A stretch of 64,000 nucleotides of DNA from Stenotrophomonas acidaminiphila (GCA_002951995.1 CP019797.1:451001-515000), one strand, 5' to 3'. Counted from the stretch's first letter, positions 46,324 through 57,197 are shown. The notes: generated by a model from the letters alone, not told the origin. Numbers and translations are program-made.

Positions 46324-46359
46324 AACGAAAAACGCCGGGCTTGCCCGGCGTTTTTCGTT
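46324..46359. terminator. Intrinsic terminator of the atp operon
   Basis: A 17-bp perfect inverted repeat: AACGAAAAACGCCGGGC, loop TT, GCCCGGCGTTTTTCGTT. The GC core with a T5 run makes a classic Rho-independent terminator. It also works on the minus strand and can end the convergent GtrA-like gene. Confidence 0.95.
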
Positions 46360-46409
46360 GGCTGCCCACCCGCAGGTGCCGGGCTTGCCCGGCACGCGCA
46401 TCGCTCCGG

Positions 46410-46793
46410 TCAGCGGTAGACCACGTGGCGCAGCAGGAAGAAGTTCAGTACCGCCAGCCCGCCTTCCACCAGCGGCTTGGCCAGCCATGCCATCTGCAGC
46501 CCCAGCGCGTGCGTGGTCCATGCCAGCAGCCCGCTGCTGGCGGCGGTCATCAGCAGCCACAACGCGAGGAAGCGGGCGAAGTGCTTCCAGCCGTGGCGGC
46601 GTCCGTCCGCGCGCGGGAAGGTGTAGCGGCCATTGAGCCAGAAGCCGAGCAGGGCACCGCTGCCGCGCCCGAGCAGGTTGCCGGGCACCGGCGGCAGGCC
46701 GGCGGCGGTGGCCGCCACGAACACCAGCCAGTCCAGCAGCAACTGCATCAGGCCGGCGGCGATATAGCGACCGCCTTGTCGCAACAGGGTCAT
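46410..46793 (-). CDS. GtrA family membrane protein
   Basis: A 127-aa protein with four hydrophobic helices matching the GtrA/DPMS family: GGRYIAAGLMQLLLDWLVF at the N-terminus and GFWLNGRYTFPR in the loop after helix 2. Members flip or help transfer polyprenyl-linked sugars, often beside a glycosyltransferase; none is adjacent here, so the partner is unknown. Convergent with atpC. Confidence 0.9.
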   Translation of the reverse strand: MTLLRQGGRYIAAGLMQLLLDWLVFVAATAAGLPPVPGNLLGRGSGALLGFWLNGRYTFPRADGRRHGWKHFARFLALWLLMTAASSGLLAWTTHALGLQMAWLAKPLVEGGLAVLNFFLLRHVVYR

Positions 46794-47016
46794 CGGGATG
46801 AACGCAGGCAGGGAAAGGCGCCCATGCTACCCGCTGGCGGCGGCCGCATGCCCATGGCGCGCGCGGGGCACGTGCGCTGCAGTGGTCGCGCGCCCTGCGC
46901 GGGGCATCGTCCAGCTGCGGGATTTCCCGTGGCGATCATGCGCCTGACGCACGGGGCCGGCGGCAGGCGCGCCGCAGGCCTGCCAGGCACATGCCCGGTG
47001 GTGGCGCGCCACCGCG

Positions 47017-47046
47017 CTCGACGGCCTGCCGGTGCCTTCTTAGAAT
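47017..47046 (+). promoter_or_regulatory. Weak candidate promoter for glmU
   Basis: TAGAAT (47041-47046) lies 28 bases before the glmU ATG, with CTCGAC (47017-47022) at 18-base spacing as a poor -35. Confidence 0.35.
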
Positions 47047-47074
47047 CCCTGCATCGATTACCGGAAGTCCGCCG

Positions 47075-48442
47075 ATGAGCCACCCGCTGCACGTCATCAT
47101 CCTCGCCGCCGGCGCCGGCAAGCGCATGAAATCGGCCCTGCCCAAAGTGCTGCAACCGGTCGCGGGGCGGCCGATGCTCGCGCACGTGATCGAGACCGCG
47201 CGGCAGCTGCAGCCTGCCGGCATCCACGTGGTGCACGGCCACGGTGGCGAGGCCGTGCGCGCCGCCTTCGCCGGCCAGGACGACCTGGCCTGGGCGGAGC
47301 AGGTGCAGCAGCTGGGCACCGGCCACGCCGTGCTGCAGGCGATGCCGGCGGTACCGGATACCGCGCAGGTGCTGGTGCTGTACGGCGACGTGCCGCTGAT
47401 CCGTGCCGATACCCTGCGCGCGCTGCTGCACGACGCGCCGCGGCTCGCGGTGCTGGTGGCCGAACTCGACGACCCGGGTGGTTACGGCCGCGTGGTGCGC
47501 GATGCCGAAGGCAAGGTCGCGGCCATCGTCGAACAGAAGGATGCCAACGACGAGCAGAAGCGCATCCGCACCGTGAACACCGGCATCATCACCGCCGAAT
47601 CGACCGCGTTGCGGCGCTGGCTGTCGGGCCTGTCCAACGCCAACGCACAGGGCGAGTACTACCTGACCGATGTGTTCGCCGCGGCGGCCGCCGAGTACAC
47701 CCCGGCGCTGCTGGTGCACGTGGCCGACCCGCAGGAAGCCGAGGGCGCCAATGATTCCTGGCAGCTGGCGCAGCTCGAGCGGGCCTGGCAGCTGCGCGCG
47801 GCGCGTGCGCTGTGCGAACAGGGCGTGCGCCTGCTCGATCCGTCGCGCTTCGACCAGCGCGGCACGGTCAAGGTCGGCCGCGACGTGCAGATCGACGCCA
47901 ACGTGGTGCTGGAGGGCGAGGTCGAGCTGGGCGATGGCGTCACCATCGGCGCCTTCGTACGGCTGAAGGACGTCAAGCTCGGTGCCGGCACCCAGGTGCG
48001 GCCGCACTGCGACCTGGACGGCGTGGTCAGCGACGGCGCCGCGCTGATCGGCCCGTTCGCCCGGCTGCGCCCGGGCACGGTGCTGGCCGACGGCGTGCAC
48101 GTGGGCAACTTCGTCGAGACCAAGAACGCGACGCTGGGCAAGGGCAGCAAGGCCAACCACCTCACCTACCTGGGCGATGCGGTGATCGGCAGCGGCAGCA
48201 ACATCGGCGCCGGCACCATCACCTGCAACTACGATGGCGTGAACAAGTTCCAGACCCGTATCGGCGACCGCGTGTTCGTCGGCTCCAACAGCTCGCTGGT
48301 GGCGCCGGTGACGCTGGGCGACGGCGCCACCATCGCCGCCGGCTCGGTGGTCACCCGCGATGCGCCGGAGGACCGGCTGACGGTGGCGCGCAGCCGCCAG
48401 CAGACCATCGAAGGCTGGAAGCGCCCGCAGAAGAAGGCCTGA
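47075..48442 (+). CDS. glmU: Bifunctional GlcNAc-1-P uridyltransferase / GlcN-1-P acetyltransferase GlmU
   Basis: A 455-aa enzyme making UDP-GlcNAc for peptidoglycan and LPS. N-terminal pyrophosphorylase domain (about 1-228) with [11 protein letters not shown] and the uridine-binding QLGTGHAV and LYGDVPL; C-terminal left-handed beta helix (about 250-455) with hexapeptide repeats ([11 protein letters not shown]) and the catalytic region [13 protein letters not shown]. Length equals E. coli GlmU (456 aa). Downstream of atpC in many gammaproteobacteria, here separated by the GtrA-like gene. Confidence 0.98.
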   Translation: MSHPLHVIILAAGAGKRMKSALPKVLQPVAGRPMLAHVIETARQLQPAGIHVVHGHGGEAVRAAFAGQDDLAWAEQVQQLGTGHAVLQAMPAVPDTAQVLVLYGDVPLIRADTLRALLHDAPRLAVLVAELDDPGGYGRVVRDAEGKVAAIVEQKDANDEQKRIRTVNTGIITAESTALRRWLSGLSNANAQGEYYLTDVFAAAAAEYTPALLVHVADPQEAEGANDSWQLAQLERAWQLRAARALCEQGVRLLDPSRFDQRGTVKVGRDVQIDANVVLEGEVELGDGVTIGAFVRLKDVKLGAGTQVRPHCDLDGVVSDGAALIGPFARLRPGTVLADGVHVGNFVETKNATLGKGSKANHLTYLGDAVIGSGSNIGAGTITCNYDGVNKFQTRIGDRVFVGSNSSLVAPVTLGDGATIAAGSVVTRDAPEDRLTVARSRQQTIEGWKRPQKKA

Positions 48443-48522
48443 CCTGCCGGCCGTGGCGGCGCTGCGGCAATGCGCGGGCGGCACCGGTTGTGCGCGTAGT
48501 GCCCACTGTTGGCGGCGTCCAT

Positions 48523-48548
48523 CGCAGTGCCGGCCCGCAGTGCCGGCC
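48523..48548. repeat. Two tandem 13-bp direct repeats
   Basis: CGCAGTGCCGGCC occurs twice head to tail with no spacer, in the 252-bp gap between convergent glmU and the histidine kinase gene. Nothing else is recognised in that gap. Confidence 0.6.
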
Positions 48549-48694
48549 GGGTGGCGACGCGCGCCGGGCAGCGCCGCGGGTATACGGGTGCGGCGCGTGG
48601 TATCGGTACGCCGGGCAGGTGCCGGCAGCCACCGCGGCAACCGCCATCGCCGGCGACGCACGCTAGCGCGATGCGGCAGGCGCGCCGCCGCGGG

Positions 48695-50050
48695 TCAGCC
48701 GCCTGCCGGCAGCAGCAGCGTTACGCACAGACCGCCGTCGTTGCGGTTCTGCAGGGAGATGCGGCCGTCGTGCGCTTCCACGATTTCGCGGGTCAATGCC
48801 AGGCCCAGGCCGGTGCCGTTGCGCTTGGTCGAGTAGAACGGCATCAGCGCGTTCTGCAGCACCGCTTCATTCATGCCGGTGCCGCGGTCCAGCACCTCGA
48901 TGCGCAGCCAATGCGGCAGCCGCGCCAGCCGTACCTCGACCGTGTCCTCGGTGACGCCGTTGTCGCTGCTGGCCTCGTGCGCGTTCTTGAGCAGGTTGAG
49001 CAGCGCCTGCGAGAACTGCGCCGGATCGACCCGGCTGCACAGGTCCTCGGGCGGCGGCACCATGCGGAACGGGATCTGCTGCTGCAGCCCGCGCAGGAAC
49101 GGCCCCCAGGCCACGGTCTGCAGCTGCGGCTGCGGCAGCTTTGCGAAGCGCGCGTAGCCACGGATGAAACCCTCCAGGTGCCGCGCGCGTTCCTCCACCG
49201 TGCCGAAGATGTCCTCCAGCCGCTCGATGCGCCCGCGCCGCACCAGCTCGGCGCCCGAATGCGCGAGCGAGGCGATCGGTGCCAGCGAGTTGTTGAGCTC
49301 GTGGCTGATGACGCGGATCACCTTTTTCCAGGTCTGCACTTCCTGGCGCCGCAGCTCGGCGGTGAGCAGGCGCAGCAGCAGCAGGTCGTGCGGGCGGCCG
49401 TTGAGATGGAAGCTGCGCCGCGACAGGTGGTAGATCTGCTCGTCGTCCTCGTCGCCGTCGGCCTCGCGCACCGCGAACAGGCTGTCGCCGCCGCGGGCGA
49501 TGGCATTGCGCAGCTCCACCGGCATGTTTTCCAGCAGCTCGTGCATGCGCTTGCCTTCCAGCTTCCAGCCGCCGTGCAGCAGCTTGCGCGCGGAGATGTT
49601 GGAGAACGCCACGCGCTGCACGCCGTCGCCGCCATCGGCCAGCAGCAGCATCGCCACCGGCGTGTTCTGCACCATGGTGTCGAGCAGCAGCTCGCGCTGC
49701 ACCAGCGCCTGGCGCTGCTCGCGCAGCACGTCGCCGAGCTCGGCATGCGCCTTGACCAGCTGCGCCAGTTCGTCGTCGCCGCGCCAGTGCACGCCGAAGT
49801 TGTACTCGCCGTCGCGGTAGCTGCTGGTGATGCCCGCCAGCGAGCGCAGCAGCGACCGGATCGGCGCGGTGGCACGGCGCAGCGTCCACCACATCAGCGA
49901 CAGCAGCAGCACCGTGGAAACCACGGTGACCACCCAGCCGCGGTCCATCCAGTAAGCCAGCAGCCACGGCAGCGCCGCGGCCAGGCCCAGCACCGGCAAC
50001 AGGCGCAGGAACAGGCGGAAGGTGAAGGAGCGGGTTCTCAGCATGTGCAT
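48695..50050 (-). CDS. NtrY-like sensor histidine kinase of the ABC-array locus
   Basis: A 451-aa membrane kinase. Two close N-terminal TM helices (about 12-34 and 38-56) with almost no periplasmic loop, a HAMP-like linker, a PAS-like region (about 120-230), a phospho-acceptor His250 in VISHELNNSLAPI, and a HATPase domain (NLLKNAHEA, DRGTGMNEA, GTGLGLALT). The HELNNSLAPI form is that of NtrY-type kinases paired with sigma-54 regulators. It starts one base after the response regulator gene; the first in-frame ATG (50050) is used, 50044 is possible. Last gene of the minus-strand array. Confidence 0.92.
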   Translation of the reverse strand: MHMLRTRSFTFRLFLRLLPVLGLAAALPWLLAYWMDRGWVVTVVSTVLLLSLMWWTLRRATAPIRSLLRSLAGITSSYRDGEYNFGVHWRGDDELAQLVKAHAELGDVLREQRQALVQRELLLDTMVQNTPVAMLLLADGGDGVQRVAFSNISARKLLHGGWKLEGKRMHELLENMPVELRNAIARGGDSLFAVREADGDEDDEQIYHLSRRSFHLNGRPHDLLLLRLLTAELRRQEVQTWKKVIRVISHELNNSLAPIASLAHSGAELVRRGRIERLEDIFGTVEERARHLEGFIRGYARFAKLPQPQLQTVAWGPFLRGLQQQIPFRMVPPPEDLCSRVDPAQFSQALLNLLKNAHEASSDNGVTEDTVEVRLARLPHWLRIEVLDRGTGMNEAVLQNALMPFYSTKRNGTGLGLALTREIVEAHDGRISLQNRNDGGLCVTLLLPAGG

Positions 50051-50051
50051 G

Positions 50052-51392
<1,341 letters not shown>

Positions 51393-51433
51393 TCGGGCCT
51401 TGCAGGAAAGAAGGGGTTGGGGGAGCGCCGGCC

Positions 51434-52648
51434 TTACACACTGCGGGCCGCGCTGGCAGGCGGCAGCCCCGCTGCGCGGCGCGCCGGGCCGGCAACCGCC
51501 AGCTGTCCCAGCGCCAGCAGCAACACCGCCGCCGCCGGCAGGTAGGGTAACGGCAGCCGTGCCAACTCGTAATGCTGCATCAGCCATTGATTGATGCCCA
51601 GCGCCAGGAGCAGGCCCAGCGCCAACCCCACACCGACCAGCACCAGGTTCTCGGCCAGGAAGTGACGCAGGATCTGTCCGCGCGTGGCCCCCAGGGCGCG
51701 GCGTATGCCAATCTGGCGTGTGCGCTGCTGGATCCAGTAGCCACTGAGGCTGGCGATGCCGATCAGGGTGATCGTGGCGACCACGGCGTTCACCGTGGAC
51801 AGCAGCCAGACCGCCGCGCGCCGGGTGCGCAGTCCGTCATCCCGCAGGCGTTCATAGTCGGCCACCACCGGCGCGATGCCCGCGACCAGCCGCCCGGAGA
51901 AGTGCTGGTCCAGCACCTTCGACACCTGCGCACGCAGCGCTTCGCGGTTGCCGGGGGCGGTGCGCAGCACATAGCTGGCGATGGGCATGCCGTCGAGAAT
52001 GCCGGGGATGATGATCGAGTATTCCGCCTTTCCGTCGTCAAGTTCCGACAGCTGGTAGCGCATGAGATGGGCGACGACACCCACGACCCTGTAGCTGCCT
52101 TTGTCGTCACTCGACCGCAACGTTGCTCCAACGGGATCGGCATCCCCCAGCAACGCCCGCGCCAGCGCTTCGGTGATGATGATCGGCGTATGCATGTCGT
52201 CGGCCAAGCGGATGTCGCGGTACTCGGTGTCCAGGAAGTCGCGTCCGCGGGTCAGGCGCAGGCCGAAAGTCTCCAGCAGGCGCTCACCGACATAGCCGGT
52301 GGTCGCCAGCATCGTGCCGTCGGCTGACTTGAGCTCGAAGGCCAGGGTCAGCGTCTGGCGCATTGGTACGCCGGACGCGGCGCTGGCGGCGCGGACGCCG
52401 GCGATCGATGCAAGGGCATCGCGACCTGCACGGACCTGCGCGGGGGTCCATGGCGCACCGCGGCTGACCAGTTGGTCGACGATCACCAGTTCATCGCCTG
52501 CCAGGCCATCATCCACCAGCAAGGGGGCGGCTTGCTGGCCCAGCAGGAACAGGGTGTTGCAGAGGATCGCGCTGGCCACCATGACCTGCAGCACGATCAG
52601 CCGGGGCATCAATGGGTTGCGGCGCAGCGCGGACAACAGAGGGAACAT
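51434..52648 (-). CDS. MacB/FtsX-fold ABC permease, B-type, pair 4
   Basis: A 404-aa permease. N-terminal TM helix (about 14-38, with Cys in ILCNTLF), a periplasmic MacB-PCD-like domain (about 40-270), then three TM helices containing the FtsX hallmark RQIGIRRALGATRGQILRHF and the tail PPASAARSV. It lacks an ATPase domain, unlike true MacB. It follows the A-type partner by 11 bases. It is the most diverged of the four B copies (N-terminus MFPLLSALRRNPL instead of MEIRPIL). Confidence 0.9.
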   Translation of the reverse strand: MFPLLSALRRNPLMPRLIVLQVMVASAILCNTLFLLGQQAAPLLVDDGLAGDELVIVDQLVSRGAPWTPAQVRAGRDALASIAGVRAASAASGVPMRQTLTLAFELKSADGTMLATTGYVGERLLETFGLRLTRGRDFLDTEYRDIRLADDMHTPIIITEALARALLGDADPVGATLRSSDDKGSYRVVGVVAHLMRYQLSELDDGKAEYSIIIPGILDGMPIASYVLRTAPGNREALRAQVSKVLDQHFSGRLVAGIAPVVADYERLRDDGLRTRRAAVWLLSTVNAVVATITLIGIASLSGYWIQQRTRQIGIRRALGATRGQILRHFLAENLVLVGVGLALGLLLALGINQWLMQHYELARLPLPYLPAAAVLLLALGQLAVAGPARRAAGLPPASAARSV

Positions 52649-52659
52649 GCTGGTCTTCC

Positions 52660-53994
52660 TTAGAGCGTCTTGACCTGCAGCGCCGGCTCCTGCCGGGCCG
52701 CGCGCAGCGCAGGCAGCAATCCCACCAGCAGGCCGGTGAGCAGTGCCAGCGCCAGCAAGGCAAGGAACAGTGGGAGGCTGAAGCGCGCCAGTGGTGCATA
52801 CGCCTCACCCTGTTGGCGCATCAGCCACAGCCCGCCCAGTGTCAACGGCAATGCGAGTACGCCCCCCAGCACTCCGGCCAGTCCGGCTTCCACCAGGCAG
52901 GCGGCGATGATCGAGCGCCGTGGCGCACCGAGTACACGGCGTACGCCGTGCTCGCCGGCACGGCGCAGGAAGCGCGCGGCCAACAGGCCGGCGACATTGA
53001 CCAGGCACAAGGCCAGCAAGCCGGCGGCCAGCCACAGGTTCAGGCGCACGCTGTCGGGCACGACGCGGTTGAAACGCAGCCATTCGCCCATGGGCCGCAG
53101 GGTCGTGTCGGCAGCGCGCTCGAAGGCCCCACTGGCCCGCCGCTGCGCTGCGAACGCCTGCAGACTGCGTGCATACGCTTCATGCTGAACCCCATCCAGC
53201 AGCTCGGCCCACAGCACCAGCCACCGGCAGTTGTCGATGTTGATTTCGTCGAAGCGGAAACCATCGAAGCCACCCCCATCGCATTGGCGTGTACTGGTGA
53301 CCTCCACGCCCGCGTCCACCGCGGCCATCGCCGGCACGAAGATCTCGTCGCCATGGCCCTGCCAACCGGGATCGTTGCCGGGCAGGAAATGTGGGCGTGG
53401 GCGTGGTGCCCAGCGCTCGCTGATGCCGATCACCTGGAATGTATGGCGGCCAAGGCGGATCCCCGCACCGGTGCCGTCTTCGCGGCCAAGCAGGCGCTGG
53501 CTCAGCGCGCGGCTGATCACCACCACCGGCGCGCGCGTCTGTTCTTCCTCCGGCGTCCAGGCACGGCCATGGCGCAGTGGTACGCCGAACATCGACAGCA
53601 TGGGCCCTACCGCCAGCACCGCCGATGCGGTGCGCGTGTTGCTGCCGTCGGCATTGCTCACCGACAGCGGCGCGGTCAGCAGCGCCACCTGGCGGACGTC
53701 CGCCTGCTGGTGACGCATCGCCTGCACGTCCTGCAGCTTCCAAAGCGGCGGTACGCTGGCGCCAGTGCCATCGATGCTGTCGTTCTCGCCACTGCGTGCC
53801 GCCGGGCGCGAATCAGCCCAGGCGATGTAGAGCCTGTGGCTGATGCCGGGCAGCGGATCAGCCGACAGCACCGACAACAGCGTCAGCATGGTCATCACCG
53901 ATGCGAGCCCCAATGCCAGGGTCAGCACCGCCAGCAGCATTGTCCGCGGATGCCGCAGGCAGCCACGCAGGCCGGTTTCCAGCGTGTAGTTCAT
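52660..53994 (-). CDS. MacB/FtsX-fold ABC permease, A-type, pair 4
   Basis: A 444-aa permease: TM1 (about 19-45), a periplasmic domain (about 46-310), and three C-terminal TM helices with RRAGEHGVRRVLGAPRRSI and tail PALQVKTL. The A-type cysteine pair is at Cys238 and Cys256. The start ATG (53994) overlaps the stop of the secreted NTF2-like gene (ATGA), so the two are translationally coupled. The most diverged A copy. Confidence 0.9.
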   Translation of the reverse strand: MNYTLETGLRGCLRHPRTMLLAVLTLALGLASVMTMLTLLSVLSADPLPGISHRLYIAWADSRPAARSGENDSIDGTGASVPPLWKLQDVQAMRHQQADVRQVALLTAPLSVSNADGSNTRTASAVLAVGPMLSMFGVPLRHGRAWTPEEEQTRAPVVVISRALSQRLLGREDGTGAGIRLGRHTFQVIGISERWAPRPRPHFLPGNDPGWQGHGDEIFVPAMAAVDAGVEVTSTRQCDGGGFDGFRFDEINIDNCRWLVLWAELLDGVQHEAYARSLQAFAAQRRASGAFERAADTTLRPMGEWLRFNRVVPDSVRLNLWLAAGLLALCLVNVAGLLAARFLRRAGEHGVRRVLGAPRRSIIAACLVEAGLAGVLGGVLALPLTLGGLWLMRQQGEAYAPLARFSLPLFLALLALALLTGLLVGLLPALRAARQEPALQVKTL

Positions 53995-54467
53995 GGCTGC
54001 GCGGGCGTGGGCGCCGTGCGGTGGCCGTAGCTCAGCACGCGGGTGATCGACCACTGGCCATCGTGCAGGCGCCACAGCATGACGAAGTCGGCCAGTCCCT
54101 CGCACTTGCCGCTGGCGGTGTCGCAGAAGCGGTGGCTGCCCTGGGCGATGGCGCCGAAATCCTTGACCGGGAACACCTGCAGGCTGCCGTCGATCAGTTC
54201 GCGCGTGTAACGGCCGCAGGCATGGCGGCGGGTGTTGTCGAGCATGGCCTCGCGGGTCCAGGTGACGCCGCCGGTGTCGTGGTAGAACTCCACCGCCGGG
54301 TCGAAATAGCCGGCGTGCTTCTCCAGCTGGGCCGGATCCTGGCAATGGTTGAAGCTGTCGAACACGGCGCGGTCGAGCGTGGCGATGGTAGTGGCCAGGT
54401 CATCGGCCGCCAGTGCCGCGACGGCCGGCGCCAGCAGCAGGGGCAACAGGTACAGCGGGGTCTTCAT
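53991..54467 (-). CDS. Secreted NTF2-like (DUF4440/SnoaL-type) protein embedded in the ABC array
   Basis: A 158-aa exported protein. Signal peptide (about 1-20, ending AVAALA) followed by an NTF2-like fold: a helical start (TTIATLDRAVFDSFNHC), GYFDPAVEFYHDTGG and a final sheet (DFVMLWRLHDGQWSITRVLSYGH). Four cysteines (NHCQ, HACG, FCDT, KCEG) could make two disulfides in the periplasm. DUF4440-type domains are usually small-molecule binding or catalytic folds. It lies 20 bases after permease B3 and overlaps A4 by four bases, so a role with the transporter is likely (inference). Confidence 0.85.
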   Translation of the reverse strand: MKTPLYLLPLLLAPAVAALAADDLATTIATLDRAVFDSFNHCQDPAQLEKHAGYFDPAVEFYHDTGGVTWTREAMLDNTRRHACGRYTRELIDGSLQVFPVKDFGAIAQGSHRFCDTASGKCEGLADFVMLWRLHDGQWSITRVLSYGHRTAPTPAQP

Positions 54468-54487
54468 GGGGGTTTCTCCTGCGCCGG

Positions 54488-55705
54488 TCAGGCGCTGCGG
54501 GTGGCGACGGCGGGCGGGATCGCCGCGGCGCGGCGCGCCGGGCCGAACACCGCGACCTGGCCCAGCAGCCACAGCACCAGCGCGCTGGCCGGGAGGTAGG
54601 CCAGGGGCAGGCGCGGCAGCTCGTACTGGCGCATCAGGGTGAGGTTCAAGGTGTAGGCCAGCAGTACCCCGATCAGGATGCCGGTGCTGGTGAGGATGAA
54701 ATTCTCGGCCTGGAAGTAGCGCAGGATCTGGGTGCGGGTGGCGCCCAGCGCGCGGCGGATGCCGATCTGGCGGGTGCGCTGCTGCACCCAGAAGCTGGCG
54801 AGGCCGACGATGCCGAACGCGGTGACCGCCAGCAGCGCGACGCACACGCTCACCAGCAGCCAGATCACCGCGCGGTCACGGCTGTAGAAGTCGCGGCGCA
54901 TCTCGCTGACGGTCTTGCGGGTGTCGACGATCCGGTTGGGGTCGGCGCGGGTGAGCGCGGCCACCGCGGCCTTCAGCACCTCGTCGCGGCGGGCCGGATC
55001 GGTACGCAGGACATAGCTGCCGTGGGACACCCACAGCGGGAAGATCATGGTGTGGTCGCTGTCCTCGAACATGCGTCCGCGCCCGGGAGCGATCAGCCGG
55101 TCGACCACGCCGACCACGCGGGTGGGCTGGTCGCCCCACACGTAGATGTCGCGGCCCAGCGCGCTCCCGCCGGGGAACAGGCGTGCGGCCAGCGCGCGGC
55201 TCAGCAGCACGGCGGGCACCTGCGGCGCCTGCCCCGGTGCGTCCAGGGCGTCCTGGTCCTGGTACTCGTCCGGGTTGAAGCCGCGGCCCTCCACCACGCG
55301 CAGGCCCAGGGTGGGCAGCAGGTGGCCGTCGTCCATGTAGTTGGAGGCGGTGACGACCGCGTCGGCCTGGCCCGGGCGCAGGTTGATGCCAGAGGCCCAG
55401 ACGTTGTCGCCGTAGGGTAGCTGGTTGACGCTGCTGACCGACCTGACCCCGGGGACGGCGGCCAGGGTGGCGGTGTCCTCGCGCCGCATCGCGTCGCGGT
55501 TGCGGTCCGGTTGCAGGCTGCTGACGCTGATATGGACCAGTTCGTCCTCGGCGATGCCGCTTTCGCGGCGCATTTCCGTGGTGCGGTTGCCGATCACGAA
55601 GATCGCGTTGCAGATGATCGCGCAGCTCAGGGCGATCTCCAGCACGATCAGCGCCGCGGCGGTCTTGTGCCGCATGAGGATCGAGAGGATCGGACGGATT
55701 TCCAT
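54488..55705 (-). CDS. MacB/FtsX-fold ABC permease, B-type, pair 3
   Basis: A 405-aa permease starting MEIRPILSILMRHK. TM1 with IALSCAIICNAIF, a periplasmic domain (about 45-275), three C-terminal TM helices, WVQQRTRQIGIRRALGATR, and tail PPAVATRSA. The start at 55705 is fixed by homology to the other B copies and a GGAG site (tcgctcccggagattccc); a longer frame to 55780 reads through repeat DNA. Separated from its A partner by a 178-bp gap with a long inverted repeat. Confidence 0.92.
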   Translation of the reverse strand: MEIRPILSILMRHKTAAALIVLEIALSCAIICNAIFVIGNRTTEMRRESGIAEDELVHISVSSLQPDRNRDAMRREDTATLAAVPGVRSVSSVNQLPYGDNVWASGINLRPGQADAVVTASNYMDDGHLLPTLGLRVVEGRGFNPDEYQDQDALDAPGQAPQVPAVLLSRALAARLFPGGSALGRDIYVWGDQPTRVVGVVDRLIAPGRGRMFEDSDHTMIFPLWVSHGSYVLRTDPARRDEVLKAAVAALTRADPNRIVDTRKTVSEMRRDFYSRDRAVIWLLVSVCVALLAVTAFGIVGLASFWVQQRTRQIGIRRALGATRTQILRYFQAENFILTSTGILIGVLLAYTLNLTLMRQYELPRLPLAYLPASALVLWLLGQVAVFGPARRAAAIPPAVATRSA

Positions 55706-55718
55706 GGGAATCTCCGGG

Positions 55719-55886
55719 AGCGAGGAATGAGTAAAGAGGAGTGAGGAGCGAGAAGAAGCGACGGCAAGCCGTTGCTTCATTTCTCAGCTGCGATCACTGC
55801 TCATGAAAAAACGACAGGCTTGATTGAAAGTGCTCTTGATCTGGACTTCTCTCACTTCTCACTCCTCTTCACTCGTTCCTGCTTCA
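55719..55886. repeat. Long imperfect inverted repeat in the A3-B3 gap
   Basis: The arms of about 36 bases (about 55719-55755 and 55852-55886) share a perfect 12-bp core, AAGAGGAGTGAG and its complement. The right arm ends a few bases into the A3 stop region. Between them lies a smaller hairpin (AGCGACGGC / GCCGTTGCT, one mismatch, near 55756-55775) and an AT-richer stretch. The purine-rich arm wording is low complexity. It may fold on the mRNA to separate expression of A3 and B3. Confidence 0.65.
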
Positions 55887-57197
55887 CTGGCTCTTGAGCT
55901 GCAGTGCCGGCGGCACCTGCATCGCGCGCCAGGCCGGCAGCAGGCCCGCAAGCAGGCTGGCGGCCAGCGCCAGGGTGACGGTCAACAGCAGGGTGCCGGT
56001 ATCCATCTGCGCCAGCCGTGCGTAATCGTCCGGCTGCTGGCGGATCAGCCACAGGCCCAGCGCGGCGAAGCCCAGGCCGAGCAGGCCGCCGGCCAGGCCG
56101 ATGGCGCCGGCTTCCACCAGGCATTGCCGGAAGATATCGCCGCGCGCGGCGCCGAGCGCACGGCGCACGCCGATCTCGCCACTGCGGCGCAGGAACTTGG
56201 CCAGCAGCAGGCCGACGGTGTTGAGCAGGCACACCAGCAGGAAGCCGAACGCCAGCCACATCTGCATGCGCACGTCGTTGGGCACCACGCGGTTGACGTC
56301 GAGCCAGCCCATGACGTCGTCCAGGCGCACGTTGGCCGGGCGTTCGAAACGGCCGGCGGCGCGCTGCTGGTCCGAATAGTCGGCCAGGTACTTGCGGTAG
56401 TCGGCAGCCTGTCCGGGCGATGCCAGCTCCACCCAGTACTGCACCCAGGCGCATGGCGCGTTGCGCCCGCGCGCGCCTTCCGGGTCGTTGTTGCTGTTGC
56501 CCCAGCAGTTCATGTTCCCCTGGGTGGGCAGGCGCATGTCGCGCGAGGTGGAGAACGGCAGGAACACCTGCTCGCCGCCGCCGAAGCGGCGGTTGCTGAG
56601 GTCGTAGAAGCGCGGGTTGAGCGTCCATTCGTCCATCACCCCGATGACACGCAGCACCCCCTGCGGCAGCCGGATCTCGCGCCCGACCGGGTCGGCGTCG
56701 GCGAACAGCTTCGTGGCCAACCCGGAGCCGATCACCGCCACCCGCGCGCGTGCGGCGTCGTCGTCCGCGCTCCACCCGCGGCCGGCGCGCAGCGGCGCGT
56801 TGAACATGGTGAAGAAATCGGCCGAGGTGTAGCGCGATGCGGCACGGAAGGGCTGCGCCGCGGCGCCTTCCGGCAGGACCGTCACCGCGCCGGCGCTCAT
56901 CATCGCCTGGCGCACGCCGCGCTTCTGCCGCAGCAGTTCCTCGGCGTCGAAGCGGGTCAGCTGGTCCATCGGCTCCGGGTCAAGGCTGACGTCGCGGCCG
57001 AGCGTGCGCGGCTCCAGCCGCGGGTAGAACAGGCGCGTGCTCTTGTCCGGTATCGGGTCGCCGGACAGCACCTTGTACAGCGTCAGCGTGGTCATCGCCG
57101 CACCGATGCCGATGCCGATCGTCACCACCATCAAGGTGGTCAGTACCCTGTTGCGGCGGAAGCTTCGCAGCGCGAGCTGCAGGTAGTAGCCGAGCAT
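55884..57197 (-). CDS. MacB/FtsX-fold ABC permease, A-type, pair 3
   Basis: A 437-aa permease, MLGYYLQLALRSFRRN at the N-terminus. TM1 (about 20-42), a periplasmic domain (about 45-280) with YTSADFFTMFNAPL and the cysteine pair Cys231 (GNMNCWG) and Cys249 (NAPCAW), then three TM helices with RRSGEIGVRRALGAARGDIF and tail PALQLKSQ. Very like A2, so the two look like a recent duplication. The upstream gap (57198-57293) holds a strong hairpin. Confidence 0.92.
   Translation of the reverse strand: MLGYYLQLALRSFRRNRVLTTLMVVTIGIGIGAAMTTLTLYKVLSGDPIPDKSTRLFYPRLEPRTLGRDVSLDPEPMDQLTRFDAEELLRQKRGVRQAMMSAGAVTVLPEGAAAQPFRAASRYTSADFFTMFNAPLRAGRGWSADDDAARARVAVIGSGLATKLFADADPVGREIRLPQGVLRVIGVMDEWTLNPRFYDLSNRRFGGGEQVFLPFSTSRDMRLPTQGNMNCWGNSNNDPEGARGRNAPCAWVQYWVELASPGQAADYRKYLADYSDQQRAAGRFERPANVRLDDVMGWLDVNRVVPNDVRMQMWLAFGFLLVCLLNTVGLLLAKFLRRSGEIGVRRALGAARGDIFRQCLVEAGAIGLAGGLLGLGFAALGLWLIRQQPDDYARLAQMDTGTLLLTVTLALAASLLAGLLPAWRAMQVPPALQLKSQ

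Noticed and set aside
48443..48694. A GTAG-type REP in the gap after glmU
   Set aside because: A GTAG tetramer is present, but the following bases do not form a tight palindrome; only a 13-bp tandem repeat is clear.
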